Assembly (NCBI RefSeq): GCF_000729995.1
Contig: NZ_JNFG01000017.1
Location: 112,076 to 176,075 of the forward strand
Reading direction: 5' to 3'
Source: Caballeronia sordidicola
GTDB lineage: Bacteria; Pseudomonadota; Gammaproteobacteria; Burkholderiales; Burkholderiaceae
DNA length: 64,000 nt
The notes under the pieces were generated by a model. It worked only from the letters and a program-made list of their open reading frames with translations, did not search any database and was not told where the DNA came from. Shown piece after piece: positions 1 to 9,244 of the stretch (position 1 is the first letter of the stretch; each line of letters begins with the position of its first letter). Position numbers and translations under genes: made by a program.

Positions 1-2
1 TT

Positions 3-383
3 GCGGTTGCTGCAGATAAAGAAGAGTTGGCTGCTGACGCGGGTTTGTCGGTGGCGGCTGAAATTGGATCGAGGGTGGCGGTCGGGGTCAAGCCCAGCCC
101 CACTCACGCACCGGCCAAATCGAAGCGTTCCGCTGCGACGCCGGCCCGGCGTGGTTCGGATGTAAAGCAGGAAAGAAGGAAGGAAATACGCAAGGAAACC
201 GCGGTCATGATTGGCGGCGCGAGTGCGTCGCTGATTCCGGTCGCCGGACAGATATCGAATAGTCATCACAAAGCGACGCCGGCCCGAGCCAGCGCGCGTT
301 CGCAGGCGGAGACAGCTTCATCCCCGTCGGCACACCGTACTCGCAGCGCTGTTCCAGGCGATACCACCCAGACGAGGAATTCC
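3..383 (+). other. Open in-frame stretch upstream of pyruvate kinase, probably not translated
   Basis: The pyk reading frame stays open upstream to the left edge of the window. The translation is rich in Ala, Ser, Thr and Arg, has no recognisable domain, and lies in front of the conserved pyruvate kinase start. A good ribosome-binding site (GAGGAAT) sits just before the internal ATG at 384, where the family homology begins. I therefore read this as GC-rich intergenic sequence that is open by chance, or as the 3' part of something beginning outside the window. An N-terminally extended kinase cannot be excluded. Confidence 0.4.
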
Positions 384-1820
384 ATGCATCGCGCTACAAA
401 GATTGTCGCCACTATCGGCCCCGCTTCCAGTACCCCTGAAGTCCTGCTGCAAATGATGCAGGCAGGCCTCGACGTGGTCCGCTTCAACTTCTCGCACGGC
501 ACCGCCGACGACCATCGCCAGCGCGCGCAATACGTTCGCGATGCCGCCAAGCAATGTGGCCGTGAAGTTGCGCTGATGGCCGATTTGCAAGGCCCGAAGA
601 TTCGCGTGGGCAAGTTCGAAAACGGCAAGGTCACGTTGATCGCGGGCAATGCGTTCATCCTCGATGCGCGTTGTGAGCTGGGTAATGACGAACGAGTTGG
701 CCTGGATTACCCGGATCTGCCGCGCGACTTGCGCAACGGCGACGTGCTGTTGCTGAACGACGGGTTGATCGTGCTCGATGTGGTCCGCGTGATTGGCGAG
801 GAGATTCATACCACGGTGAAAGTGGGTGGCGATCTCTCGAACAACAAGGGCATCAACCGGCAGGGCGGCGGCCTGACTGCGCCGGCGTTGACCGAGAAGG
901 ACATGGAGGACATCAAGACGGCGATGTCGCTTGGTGCGGACTTCGTGGCGGTGTCGTTTCCGAAGAACGCAACGGATATGGAGATGGCTCGGCAACTGGC
1001 GAACATCGCGGGCGCGCCTTATGGCATCAAGCCGAAGATGATTGCGAAGATTGAGCGCGCTGAAGCTATTCCGGCGTTGCAGGGCATTCTTGATGCGTCG
1101 GACGGCATCATGGTCGCGCGTGGCGATCTGGCGGTGGAAGTGGGTAATGCGGCTGTGCCGGCGCTGCAAAAACGCATGATCCGGATGGCGCGCGAGTCGA
1201 ACAAGTTTGTGATCACGGCTACGCAGATGATGGAGTCGATGATCTATGCACCTGTGCCGACGCGTGCTGAAGTATCGGACGTCGCGAATGCGGTGCTGGA
1301 TGGTACGGATGCAGTGATGTTGTCGGCTGAGACGGCGGCGGGGAAGTATCCGGTGACGACCATCGAGACAATGGCGGCTATCTGTCTGGAAGCCGAGAAG
1401 TCTGAGCAGAGCGAGCTTGACAAGGATTTCCTTGACCGCACGTTCACGCGGATCGATCAATCCATTGCGATGGGCGCGTTGTTCACGGCTTACCACTTGG
1501 GTGCCAAGGCGATTGTTGCTTTGACCGAGTCGGGGGCGACGGCGTTGTGGATGTCGCGGCACTGGTCGCATGTGCCGATTTTTGCGCTGACGCCGCGCAT
1601 TGGCAGCGAGCGGACGATGGCGCTGTATCGGAATGTGACGTCGTTGCACCTGGATACGAACACCGATCGCGATATCGCGCTTCAGCAGGCGCTGGAAGTG
1701 GTGGTGTCAAAGGGCTATGCCGCTCGCGGCGATATGGTCGTGTTGACTGTCGGCGAGCCGATGGGGCAAGCCGGCGGGACCAACGCAATGAAGATCGTGC
1801 GGGTGGGAGATCCGTTTTAA
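384..1820 (+). CDS. pyk: Pyruvate kinase
   Basis: Catalyses phosphoenolpyruvate plus ADP to pyruvate plus ATP, the last step of glycolysis, in the cytoplasm. The 478-residue product has the normal length for bacterial type II pyruvate kinase. The N-terminus MHRATKIVATIGPAS is the family start, NFSHG follows near residue 36, the active-site signature PKMIAKIERAEA lies near residues 215-226, and GDLAVEVG and QMMESM follow in the barrel. The C-terminal allosteric domain ends at KIVRVGDPF. ATG 384 is chosen because it has GAGGAA upstream and matches the family N-terminus, although the frame is open further upstream. In related genomes, from memory, a class II aldolase gene lies between pyk and purC. 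It is absent here. Confidence 0.96.
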   Translation: MHRATKIVATIGPASSTPEVLLQMMQAGLDVVRFNFSHGTADDHRQRAQYVRDAAKQCGREVALMADLQGPKIRVGKFENGKVTLIAGNAFILDARCELGNDERVGLDYPDLPRDLRNGDVLLLNDGLIVLDVVRVIGEEIHTTVKVGGDLSNNKGINRQGGGLTAPALTEKDMEDIKTAMSLGADFVAVSFPKNATDMEMARQLANIAGAPYGIKPKMIAKIERAEAIPALQGILDASDGIMVARGDLAVEVGNAAVPALQKRMIRMARESNKFVITATQMMESMIYAPVPTRAEVSDVANAVLDGTDAVMLSAETAAGKYPVTTIETMAAICLEAEKSEQSELDKDFLDRTFTRIDQSIAMGALFTAYHLGAKAIVALTESGATALWMSRHWSHVPIFALTPRIGSERTMALYRNVTSLHLDTNTDRDIALQQALEVVVSKGYAARGDMVVLTVGEPMGQAGGTNAMKIVRVGDPF

Positions 1821-1944
1821 GTTTGTTGACTGGGTCTCGAGCTTAGCTCGTGGGTTCGGGGTTGGTGGAGGGCGGTTGCAAACAGCAGTTCTCCACCTAT
1901 CCTCTCGCCGACTTGCGAATCCGGCATGTACCGGAACCTCTAGT

Positions 1945-1975
1945 CCGAATTTGCGAGCCGCCAGTCGAAATTCGG
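1945..1975 (+). other. Stem-loop between pyk and purC
   Basis: CCGAATTT (1945-1952) pairs perfectly with AAATTCGG (1968-1975). A further CGA/TCG pairing closes inside after one bulged base. No T-run follows, so it is not a standard intrinsic terminator. It lies in the 495-bp gene-free gap after pyk. A weaker GTCC-GCT-GGAC hairpin followed by seven T residues (about 2022-2041) is the more likely pyk terminator. Confidence 0.4.
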
Positions 1976-2131
1976 TCCGTACGATTACCTGAAAACCGCC
2001 CGTGAGCCAGGTGTTTAAACGGTCCGCTGGACGGCTTTTTTTGAGATAGCCATTCTCGACGGCGTGGCAGGCGGTTTCACCCGCCGCCTCACCGTCGACG
2101 AAGCAAAACCGGGTCGTCCGCCCGACACGTT

Positions 2132-2315
2132 TACAATAGTGGTGAGTCGCGTTTGTCGCCCGGTTTTGCGCCGGGCATCGATACGCAGAATGAATGCAAA
2201 AGGCTGACCCCAGGCGCATGACAGGGCCAGCCGACACGAACCGCCGTTCCCGCAATTCCGGGGAACGGCGTGTTGGTTTTTTCTCTCAGCCTGATTTGCG
2301 GCACTTTTCCGGTAG
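2132..2315 (+). promoter_or_regulatory. Structured leader in front of purC (possible attenuator or small RNA)
   Basis: A -10-like TACAAT (2132-2137) without a convincing -35 is followed by three consecutive hairpins. These are GCCCGG/CCGGGC (2158-2176), GGCT..CCC/GGG..AGCC (2202-2232) and a strong CGCCGTTCCC/GGGAACGGCG stem (2242-2270) leading to a T-run. The purC start is only about 35 nt after the T-run. This arrangement suggests transcription attenuation of the purine genes or a separate RNA of about 140 nt. I do not recognise a known riboswitch class. Confidence 0.4.
2239..2282 (+). terminator. Terminator-like hairpin just upstream of purC
   Basis: The perfect 10-bp stem CGCCGTTCCC / GGGAACGGCG has a 9-nt loop and can extend by AAC/GTT past a bulged T. 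It is followed by GG and six T residues (2277-2282). It has the form of an intrinsic terminator but sits in front of, not behind, a gene on this strand. Confidence 0.55.
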
Positions 2316-3224
2316 ATGACGATGTCCACCTCACATTCCCCGCTGTACGAATCCACGCTGAAATCGTTGCCCCTGCTCGGGCGCGGCAAGGTCCGCGACA
2401 ACTACGCCGTCGGCAAGGATCAACTCCTGATCGTCACCACCGATCGCCTCTCGGCGTTCGACGTGATCATGGGCGAGCCCATTCCGAACAAGGGCCGCGT
2501 CCTGAATCAGATGGCCGATTTCTGGTTCGCGAAGCTCTCGCACATCGTGCCGAACCACAATACGGGCATCGATCCCGCAACTGTGGTCGCCGCTGACGAA
2601 GCCGATCAGGTCAAGGGCCGCGCCGTCGTGGTAAAGCGGCTGGAGCCGATCCTGGTGGAAGCGGTGGTACGCGGTTATCTGGCCGGCAGCGGCTGGAAGG
2701 ACTATCAGGCAACGGGTTCGGTCTGCGGCGTGGAATTGCCGCCGGGCCTGAAGAATGCCGAAAAGCTGCCCGAGCCGATCTTCACGCCGGCAGCGAAGGC
2801 GGAAATGGGCCATCACGACGAAAACATCACCTACGATGAGATGGAACGCCGGATCGGCACGGAACTCTCGGCGACCATCCGCGAGATTTCGATCAAGTTG
2901 TATAAGGAAGCGGCCGAGTACGCGGCGACGCGCGGCATCATCATCGCGGATACGAAGTTCGAATTCGGCCTCGATAACCACGGCAAACTGTTCCTGATGG
3001 ACGAAGTGCTGACGGCGGATTCGTCGCGCTTCTGGCCGGCGGACGGGTATCAGGTGGGCACGAACCCGCCATCGTTCGATAAACAATTCGTACGCGACTG
3101 GCTCGAAACGCAATCGTGGGGCAAGACGCCTCCGGCGCCGAAACTGCCCGACGACGTGGTCGCGAAAACGGCCGAGAAATACGAGGAAGCGCTGCAACGG
3201 TTGACCGGGCAGTCTCTGGCGTAA
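2316..3224 (+). CDS. purC: Phosphoribosylaminoimidazole-succinocarboxamide synthase
   Basis: Joins CAIR and aspartate with ATP to give SAICAR, step 8 of purine synthesis. The 302-residue protein starts in the family pattern with [12 protein letters not shown] (substrate and ATP-binding region, residues about 23-34) and [16 protein letters not shown] (about 42-57). [17 protein letters not shown] (about 113-129) and [10 protein letters not shown] (about 210-219) follow. The length is that of the approximately 300-residue proteobacterial form. A second ATG at 2322 is equally possible as the start, since no clear ribosome-binding site discriminates. It is the first gene of purC-purE-purK, with 219 bp to purE. 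Confidence 0.95.
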   Translation: MTMSTSHSPLYESTLKSLPLLGRGKVRDNYAVGKDQLLIVTTDRLSAFDVIMGEPIPNKGRVLNQMADFWFAKLSHIVPNHNTGIDPATVVAADEADQVKGRAVVVKRLEPILVEAVVRGYLAGSGWKDYQATGSVCGVELPPGLKNAEKLPEPIFTPAAKAEMGHHDENITYDEMERRIGTELSATIREISIKLYKEAAEYAATRGIIIADTKFEFGLDNHGKLFLMDEVLTADSSRFWPADGYQVGTNPPSFDKQFVRDWLETQSWGKTPPAPKLPDDVVAKTAEKYEEALQRLTGQSLA

Positions 3225-3443
3225 GTTTTAGGCGACCGGACCGGCATAACGAATGCGCTCGCTCCCATGCGGGCGGTTCGAGCAGCCCGGCCGCTGTGAA
3301 AACAAAGGGCATTCAACGCACCCAAGCGTCCAGCCCCGCAGCGCCGAGCCCCGCAAGCCATTCCATAATGGCCGAATGCTTGAAATCCGCATCACCCGAA
3401 AATGGCCGCCAAAGGCCAATCCACCCCAAAGGAATGCAGCACG

Positions 3444-3971
3444 ATGAGCGAAGTCCAGACCGCCGCCGCGGCCCACACGCATGACGCACCGTTGATCGGC
3501 GTGTTAATGGGTTCCAGTTCCGACTGGGACGTGATGAAAAACGCGGTCGCGATCCTTCAGGAATTTGGCGTCCCTTACGAAGCGAAGGTCGTGTCGGCGC
3601 ACCGCATGCCAGACGAAATGTTCGCCTACGCCGAAAGCGCGCGCTCGCGCGGCCTTGTGGCGATCATCGCGGGCGCGGGCGGTGCGGCGCATCTGCCGGG
3701 CATGCTCGCTGCCAAAACTACGGTGCCGGTGCTGGGCGTGCCGGCATCGAGTAAATATTTGAAGGGCGTGGATTCGCTGCATTCGATCGTGCAGATGCCC
3801 AAGGGCGTGCCCGTGGCGACGTTTGCGATCGGCGAGGCGGGCGCGGCGAACGCGGCGTTGTTCGCGGTCTCCATTCTCGCTGTCACCCAAACGGCCTACG
3901 CTGACAAACTCGCGGCATTCCGCGCGCGCCAGAACGAAGCGGCGCACGCCATGGTCCTTCCGCCGCTATAA
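3444..3971 (+). CDS. purE: 5-(carboxyamino)imidazole ribonucleotide mutase
   Basis: Class I PurE converts N5-CAIR, made by PurK, into CAIR, the substrate of PurC. The 175-residue protein carries the PurE core [14 protein letters not shown] (residues about 18-31), [11 protein letters not shown] (about 51-61) and [14 protein letters not shown] (about 76-89). ATG 3444 has AAAGGAA at 3428-3434. The approximately 20-residue Ala-rich N-terminal tail before the fold is usual in this group. The 219-bp gap after purC has no recognisable gene. Confidence 0.96.
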   Translation: MSEVQTAAAAHTHDAPLIGVLMGSSSDWDVMKNAVAILQEFGVPYEAKVVSAHRMPDEMFAYAESARSRGLVAIIAGAGGAAHLPGMLAAKTTVPVLGVPASSKYLKGVDSLHSIVQMPKGVPVATFAIGEAGAANAALFAVSILAVTQTAYADKLAAFRARQNEAAHAMVLPPL

Positions 3972-4044
3972 ACGCAACGGAACAGTTTTACGTAGCACAT
4001 CCGGCACTATTTCCGGCCGAGACCGACTGACCGACCCCCACAAG

Positions 4045-5232
4045 ATGAACGCACAAACTCAACCCAGTTCTCCCATCCAGCCGGGCGCATGGCTCGGCAT
4101 GGTCGGCGGCGGCCAGCTCGGCCGCATGTTTTGTTTCGCCGCGCAGTCCATGGGCTATCGCGTGGCGGTCCTCGATCCGGATGAGACGAGTCCGGCCGGT
4201 ACCGTCGCGGATAAACACATCCGCGCCGCCTACGATGACCCATCCGCGCTGACCGAGCTCGCGCGCTTGTGCGCGGCGGTATCGACGGAATTCGAGAACG
4301 TGCCGGCCGCCAGCCTCGATTTCCTCGCGAAAACCACCTTCGTCAGCCCCGCTGGCCGATGCGTCGCGATCGCGCAGGATCGCGTGGCCGAGAAACGGTT
4401 TATCGCGAGCACAGGCGTGCCGGTGGCGCCGCATGTGGTGATCGAGTCGCCCGAGGCGCTGGCCGCTTTGAGTGATGAACAAATCGCTGCCGTGTTGCCG
4501 GGCATTCTGAAGACGGCGCGTCTCGGCTATGACGGTAAAGGCCAGACAAGCGTGCGCAACGTCGATGAAGTGCGCACCGCTTACGGCTCGCTCGCGGGCG
4601 TGCCTTGCGTGCTCGAAAAGCGCATGCCGCTCAAGTTCGAGGTGTCCGTGCTGATCGCGCGGGCGGGCGACGGAAAGTCGGCAGTTTTTCCGCTCGCGCA
4701 GAACCAGCACGTCAACGGCATTCTGGCAAAAACCGTGGTGCCGGCGCCGGACGCGTCACCTGCGCTCGTCGCCCAGGCACAGGACGCCGCGCTCACGATC
4801 GCCGCGAAACTGGATTACGTCGGCGTGCTGTGCGTGGAGTTTTTCATCCTCGAAGACGGCACGCTGATCGCCAACGAAATGGCGCCGCGTCCGCACAATT
4901 CCGGTCATTACACCGTCGATGCCTGCGCCACCAGCCAGTTCGAGCAGCAAGTCCGCGCGATGACCGGCATGCCGCTGGGCGACACACGCCAGCATTCGCC
5001 GGCCGCGATGCTGAATATTCTCGGCGATGTCTGGTTCGAAGGCACGAAAGCGCGCACGCCGCCGTGGCATGACGTTGTCGCGTTGCCGACTGCGCGGCTG
5101 CATCTGTACGGCAAGGAAGAGGCACGGCCCGGCCGCAAGATGGGCCATGTGAATTTCACCGGGGCCACGCTGGAAGAAGTGCGCACGGCGGCGCGCGATT
5201 GCGCCCGCATGCTGCACATTGCGCTGGATTGA
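4045..5232 (+). CDS. purK: 5-(carboxyamino)imidazole ribonucleotide synthase
   Basis: ATP-grasp enzyme that carboxylates AIR with bicarbonate and ATP to N5-CAIR for PurE. The 395-residue protein starts the fold at [13 protein letters not shown] (residues about 16-28). The ATP-grasp part contains [13 protein letters not shown] (about 153-165), and the C-terminal substrate loop [13 protein letters not shown] (about 278-290) is the PurK signature. The gene begins 73 bp after purE and ends 5 bp before the next start, so it is co-transcribed with both. The Shine-Dalgarno is weak. Confidence 0.95.
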   Translation: MNAQTQPSSPIQPGAWLGMVGGGQLGRMFCFAAQSMGYRVAVLDPDETSPAGTVADKHIRAAYDDPSALTELARLCAAVSTEFENVPAASLDFLAKTTFVSPAGRCVAIAQDRVAEKRFIASTGVPVAPHVVIESPEALAALSDEQIAAVLPGILKTARLGYDGKGQTSVRNVDEVRTAYGSLAGVPCVLEKRMPLKFEVSVLIARAGDGKSAVFPLAQNQHVNGILAKTVVPAPDASPALVAQAQDAALTIAAKLDYVGVLCVEFFILEDGTLIANEMAPRPHNSGHYTVDACATSQFEQQVRAMTGMPLGDTRQHSPAAMLNILGDVWFEGTKARTPPWHDVVALPTARLHLYGKEEARPGRKMGHVNFTGATLEEVRTAARDCARMLHIALD

Positions 5233-5237
5233 CCTTG

Positions 5238-6260
5238 ATGACTTTCGAAGCTCCCACCGTCGCGCAGATCCAGGAGGCGGCCGCATTGCTCGACGCCGGG
5301 CAACTCGTCGCGTTTCCGACTGAAACCGTCTACGGACTGGGCGGCGATGCCGAGAATCCCGAGGCTATCGCGCGGATCTATGCGGCGAAAGGGCGGCCGT
5401 CGAATCATCCGGTGATCGTGCATCTCGCGCCCGGCGGCGACCCGGCGTACTGGGTCGAAGCGCTTTCCGACGATGCGCAGAAACTGATCGATGCCTTCTG
5501 GCCCGGCCCGCTCACGCTGATCCTGAAGCGCGCAGCGCACGTGCCGGCGGCGGTCAGCGGCGGGCAGGATTCCGTTGCTATCCGTTGCCCGTCGCATCCG
5601 GTCGCGCAGGCGCTGCTCACTGCCTTCAGCACGTTGCGCGATGGTCATGGCGGTGTGGCGGGGCCATCGGCGAACCGGTTCGGACATGTCAGCCCGACCA
5701 CGGCGCAACATGTCCGCGATGAATTCGGCGCAAGCGTGCACGTGCTGGATGGCGGGGCGGCGAAGGTGGGCATCGAATCGACGATTCTGGATTTATCGCG
5801 GGGCTTTCCTGCATTGCTCCGGCCTGGGCATGTGAGTCCGCTGGAGATCGCAGACGTGCTTGGCGTGATGCCGCGTCTGCCCGATGGCACCGATGCCAGC
5901 GCGCCTCGCGCCTCCGGCACGCTGAAGGCGCATTACGCGCCGCGCACGCCGCTTAGTTTGTTGCCGTTCGCAGCGCTGGAACCGTTGCTCGCGGCCCATC
6001 CGCTGGATGCCGGCAAGAAGCTGGCGCTGGTTGCGCGAGCCTCGAGCGCCGGTCGATGGGCGGTCGCGCCGAACGTGCATTTCATCGCCGCACCCGATGA
6101 TCCGCAGAGCTACGCACGCGAGCTGTACGGACTGCTGCGTGCGCTCGATTGCGCCGATGTCGAGCGAATTTTGATCGAGACGCTGCCGGTATCGGCGGAA
6201 TGGAGCGCGGTGAATGACAGGTTAGGGCGTGCGGCGGCGGCGTTTGAAGAGCAGGAGTAG
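5238..6260 (+). CDS. tsaC: L-threonylcarbamoyladenylate synthase (Sua5/YrdC/YwlC family)
   Basis: Makes threonylcarbamoyl-AMP from threonine, bicarbonate and ATP for the universal t6A37 tRNA modification. The 340-residue protein has the two-domain Sua5 form. The YrdC domain contains VAFPTETVYGLGG (residues about 23-35), IYAAKGRPSNHP and FWPGPLTLIL. A C-terminal Sua5 domain begins around RASGTLKAHYAPRTP (about 225-239). The start ATG lies 6 bp after the purK stop. A linkage of purE-purK with sua5 is common in Burkholderiaceae. Confidence 0.93.
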   Translation: MTFEAPTVAQIQEAAALLDAGQLVAFPTETVYGLGGDAENPEAIARIYAAKGRPSNHPVIVHLAPGGDPAYWVEALSDDAQKLIDAFWPGPLTLILKRAAHVPAAVSGGQDSVAIRCPSHPVAQALLTAFSTLRDGHGGVAGPSANRFGHVSPTTAQHVRDEFGASVHVLDGGAAKVGIESTILDLSRGFPALLRPGHVSPLEIADVLGVMPRLPDGTDASAPRASGTLKAHYAPRTPLSLLPFAALEPLLAAHPLDAGKKLALVARASSAGRWAVAPNVHFIAAPDDPQSYARELYGLLRALDCADVERILIETLPVSAEWSAVNDRLGRAAAAFEEQE

Positions 6261-6360
6261 GGGCATGGCTGGCTCAACCTCCGTTGACCGATCCCTCATA
6301 GCGTTCTTAAGTTAGCCAAAAATTATGATAAAAATCATGCGCTTAGAGTGGCAAAAAAGT

Positions 6361-6382
6361 TAAGATACAAAAAAGTATCTTA
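6361..6382. promoter_or_regulatory. Inverted repeat just before the AAA ATPase gene
   Basis: TAAGATAC (6361-6368), a six-A spacer, and GTATCTTA (6375-6382) form a perfect 8-bp inverted repeat that ends 11 bp before the ATG at 6394. The surrounding 100 bp is markedly more AT-rich than the rest of the window. Position and symmetry suit an operator or an RNA hairpin over the ribosome-binding region. Confidence 0.5.
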
Positions 6383-6393
6383 AAGGTATCGGG

Positions 6394-7890
6394 ATGGCGC
6401 AATGGTCGTTTTACGGTCGCACGGGCACGCTGGAAACGCTCGACAAACTGGTTCACGGACCAGCTTGGTTCTTTTGCCGCATTCAAGGTCGTCGGCGTAT
6501 AGGCAAGACAACGCTGCTGCGCGAGCTTTCCAAATCCGACGGAACATTGCTGGCCCGCATGGTTTACATGCAAATTCCCGACTCGGATGAGCGCGATGTC
6601 GCCGCGAGTTTTCGCCGTACCCTCAGCGATTGCGAGTCCCCTTTTGCGAACTCCCTGGCCGATTCGGTAGTGGATTTCAGTTCCATGGCTTTGGCTATTG
6701 GCGATTTGTGCCGGGACGGGCTTGTCGTCGTGCTCGATGAATTTCAGTACTTCACGGCGCCAAAGCTTCGGCCTTTCAATTCGTTTTTGCAGGAGCAAGT
6801 GGATCGGCTTCGCGAGACGCATAAAGGCGGCTTGTTTGTACTCGGCTCGCTTCAATCGGAAATGAGCGCGCTACTCGACGACAAAGGCGCACCGCTCTTT
6901 GGCCGGCTGACCGCGACCATCGAATTGCAGCATTGGGATTTTGAAGATTTGACCTCCGTGTATCGCGCGCATGAGATCGAGGATCCTTATCAGTGGCTCA
7001 CGCTATGGAGCTTTTTCGAGGGCGTGCCGAAGTTTTATCGAGATGCTTTCGATCAGGGATTGTTTTCCGTACCTCGGGACAATTTTCCCCAAGCGCTGCT
7101 GGAACGGATGTTCCTCAAGGAGGGAAGTCCGTTGGCGGAGGAAGCGGACACATCATTTCTGCGAGAGGTGAAGGGGAAGATGCTGTCCATCCTGAACTAC
7201 CTTGCGGAGAACCCCGGATGCAGCAACGGTGACGTCGTCGCTGCCGTCAACCGGGAAGACGACATGACGCCTCTGGGCGCGCATATCAGGCGTCTCGTCG
7301 AAAACTACCAGATGATCGACAGGCGGCAACCCGTATTCTCCGACAGCAACAGCCGCAATGCCCGGTACTACGTTACCGATAATTTTCTGCAGGCGTGGTT
7401 GGCGGTGGTCAAGCCGGCGCGGGACACCTCACGCATGCGCCCGCTCGCCAAGGCAATCGAACGCGCGATGCCACGTTGTTTTGTGCACGAAGGTTTTGCG
7501 TTCGAAAAACTGATCCGGCATTTGCATATTGAATGCTCACGTAAGGGCTTGGGCGACTTCTCCCTGAGCTCCATCGAACTCGGCTATTGGAACCGGGCGC
7601 GCAATGTGGATAACGATATTGAGATCGATATCGTGGCGTTGGATGCCGACGATCAACGCGTGCGATTCGGTTCATGCAAGCGCAATGCGACCGCGCACGA
7701 TGGAGCGTCTCTCGCGAAGTTCGAGACGCATGTCCAGAGATTCCTCTCGACAAAAGAAGGCAGAAAAGTTGCCGGATGGACGGTTGAGAAAGCGCTGTTT
7801 TCGCCCGTATTCACCGGGGCCGAAAAGGATGCCTTTGCAGCCAGGGGTTACGAGTGCCGAGACCTGCAATGGTATGCGGCGCTTTTTTAA
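6394..7890 (+). CDS. AAA/MNS-type ATPase with C-terminal nuclease-like (DUF234-type) domain
   Basis: The 498-residue protein belongs to the archaeal-ATPase-like STAND/MNS group. Walker A is GRRRIGKTT (residues 32-40) and Walker B is VVVLDEFQYF (about 111-120). A winged-helix-like middle (about 250-330) precedes a C-terminal domain with EIDIVALD and, after a short strand, GSCKRN (about 408-430). That pattern resembles a PD-(D/E)XK core (D then x-C-K). The cellular role of the family is unclear. Isolated copies are scattered in bacteria and behave like accessory genes. It stands alone between housekeeping sua5 and a minus-strand esterase gene, in an AT-richer context. Confidence 0.75.
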   Translation: MAQWSFYGRTGTLETLDKLVHGPAWFFCRIQGRRRIGKTTLLRELSKSDGTLLARMVYMQIPDSDERDVAASFRRTLSDCESPFANSLADSVVDFSSMALAIGDLCRDGLVVVLDEFQYFTAPKLRPFNSFLQEQVDRLRETHKGGLFVLGSLQSEMSALLDDKGAPLFGRLTATIELQHWDFEDLTSVYRAHEIEDPYQWLTLWSFFEGVPKFYRDAFDQGLFSVPRDNFPQALLERMFLKEGSPLAEEADTSFLREVKGKMLSILNYLAENPGCSNGDVVAAVNREDDMTPLGAHIRRLVENYQMIDRRQPVFSDSNSRNARYYVTDNFLQAWLAVVKPARDTSRMRPLAKAIERAMPRCFVHEGFAFEKLIRHLHIECSRKGLGDFSLSSIELGYWNRARNVDNDIEIDIVALDADDQRVRFGSCKRNATAHDGASLAKFETHVQRFLSTKEGRKVAGWTVEKALFSPVFTGAEKDAFAARGYECRDLQWYAALF

Positions 7891-7996
7891 CGTGCACCAC
7901 CTGTGTCTTCGGGAGACCTCGTACCGAAATTATCCGGCGGGTCTGGGGGCGCCTGGATTCCTCAGCGTACACCTGTCCACCAACCCCAAAAAGCAA

Positions 7997-8022
7997 AACG
8001 CCCGGTCTTCCGACCGGGCGTT
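7997..8022 (-). terminator. Intrinsic terminator of the GDSL esterase gene
   Basis: AACGCCCGGTC (7997-8007) pairs with GACCGGGCGTT (8012-8022) around a 4-nt loop. On the minus strand the stem is followed by a T-rich stretch (TTTGCTTTTTGG). It lies about 30 bp downstream of the minus-strand gene ending at 8054, and can also act on the plus strand, less strongly. Confidence 0.8.
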
Positions 8023-8053
8023 CTCACTTCATCGCTTCATCATCCAGCCGACC

Positions 8054-9244
8054 CTATTTCCCCAGCCCGCTCGCAGCAATCTGCTGCTCCACGAACGTGG
8101 AGAACAATGCGTGCAGGTGCGTCGTCGGGTGGACAGTATCCGCGTACATATACGACTGGTCCGCGCCGGCCACCGTGTAGGTTTGCGGTGAGCAGAACAG
8201 CGACGTGCCGAATGCGCTCGGGTCAGGCTCGCCCAGCTTGGTTGCGGCGGCGATCATAGCGGCGAGATTACAGGCCGTGCCCGTATTCGATACCGTGAAC
8301 CCGTTCGCCTGGAAGTTTGCCTGGATGCCGTCGACCCAGGTGTAGGCATCGACGTAAATCACCTTCGACAACAAGCCGGACTGTTGCAGCGCGCCCTTCA
8401 GCGTGCCGTTGAACAGCTGCGTCACTTGCGAGAAGGTCACGCCTTTATCGGCGCTGCCCAAGCCCTCAGGCGATCCGCCGATGTCAGGAACCGCCGATAC
8501 CACCACGTGCGTCGCACCCGCTTGCACCACCCGGCCAATCAACGTCGCCAGGTCGATTGCCGCCTGACTGATGGCCGTCGTCGCAGCGGTCGTCGCGGCG
8601 GTGCCGGCTGCCTGCGCCTGCGCCGGCGTGATGGCGCCCGCGGCGAGCTCGGCCTGAATGCCGGCGGCAGTCGCTTGCGCCACGGCCAGGTTATAGAAGA
8701 TGTCGTTGGCGCCGCCATTCACCAGCACGAGCTGGTTGGCGTTGAACGAGCCATTCGACCCTAGGAACTGGGTCACCTGGTCGTTGATCGGGATCGTCGT
8801 GGCCTGCGAGAAGTCGGCGTTTGCCGTGCCCGGCGTGGCGTGGCCAATCCCCGGCTGCAGCGTCACGCGTGAGCCGCCTTGTGCATAGCCCAAACCGCCG
8901 GCCGCCGAAAGCGGGATCCCGAAGCCGCCAGTGTTCGCCGCCGTCAGCGTGCCGCCGTAATACTGCGCCACGTTCTGGGTCCAGATCTGGCCGGGATTCG
9001 TCGTGAAGCGGCCGCCTCCGAAGTCCGCCGTTGCGACCGGCGCATACGTGCCGACGTCCGAGAGACTGTCGCCAAACGACACCACTTGCAGTTTTACGCC
9101 GCCCGCGGGCGTGTTGTTATTGTTGTTATCGCTGCCGCCGCCGCACGCGGCCAGCATCGCAATCGCGGCGCACGCAGTGGCCGTCTGCACGGCGAGCAGC
9201 CAGCGTTTTTGACGCGCGGCGGGTTTCGTCAGGGCGGGTTTCAT
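8054..9244 (-). CDS. SGNH/GDSL esterase-lipase, predicted lipoprotein
   Basis: Predicted lipid-anchored periplasmic or outer-membrane hydrolase of ester bonds. The start is placed at 9244 because GGAG sits at good distance from that ATG and abuts the earlier in-frame ATG at 9253. The signal segment ends in the lipobox MLAACGGG. Block I is VVSFGDSLSDVG with the nucleophilic Ser, block III is NGGAND, and block V is DTVHPT with catalytic Asp and His, so all four SGNH residues are present. A poly-Asn linker (five Asn) follows the lipobox. At about 396 residues it lacks a C-terminal autotransporter barrel, unlike EstA relatives. The natural substrate is unknown. Confidence 0.85.
   Translation of the reverse strand: MKPALTKPAARQKRWLLAVQTATACAAIAMLAACGGGSDNNNNNTPAGGVKLQVVSFGDSLSDVGTYAPVATADFGGGRFTTNPGQIWTQNVAQYYGGTLTAANTGGFGIPLSAAGGLGYAQGGSRVTLQPGIGHATPGTANADFSQATTIPINDQVTQFLGSNGSFNANQLVLVNGGANDIFYNLAVAQATAAGIQAELAAGAITPAQAQAAGTAATTAATTAISQAAIDLATLIGRVVQAGATHVVVSAVPDIGGSPEGLGSADKGVTFSQVTQLFNGTLKGALQQSGLLSKVIYVDAYTWVDGIQANFQANGFTVSNTGTACNLAAMIAAATKLGEPDPSAFGTSLFCSPQTYTVAGADQSYMYADTVHPTTHLHALFSTFVEQQIAASGLGK

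Noticed and set aside
3..383. N-terminal extension of pyruvate kinase
   Set aside because: The frame is open but low in complexity and without homology. The internal ATG at 384 has a good ribosome-binding site and matches the family start.
318..1649. Long minus-strand ORF opposite pyk
   Set aside because: Arg/His-rich translation with no domain, lying wholly antisense to a well-supported gene. It is a typical high-GC shadow frame.
2100..2290. 6S RNA or known riboswitch before purC
   Set aside because: The fold shows separate hairpins rather than the single long rod of 6S RNA, and no recognised riboswitch core. It is kept only as an unclassified structured leader.
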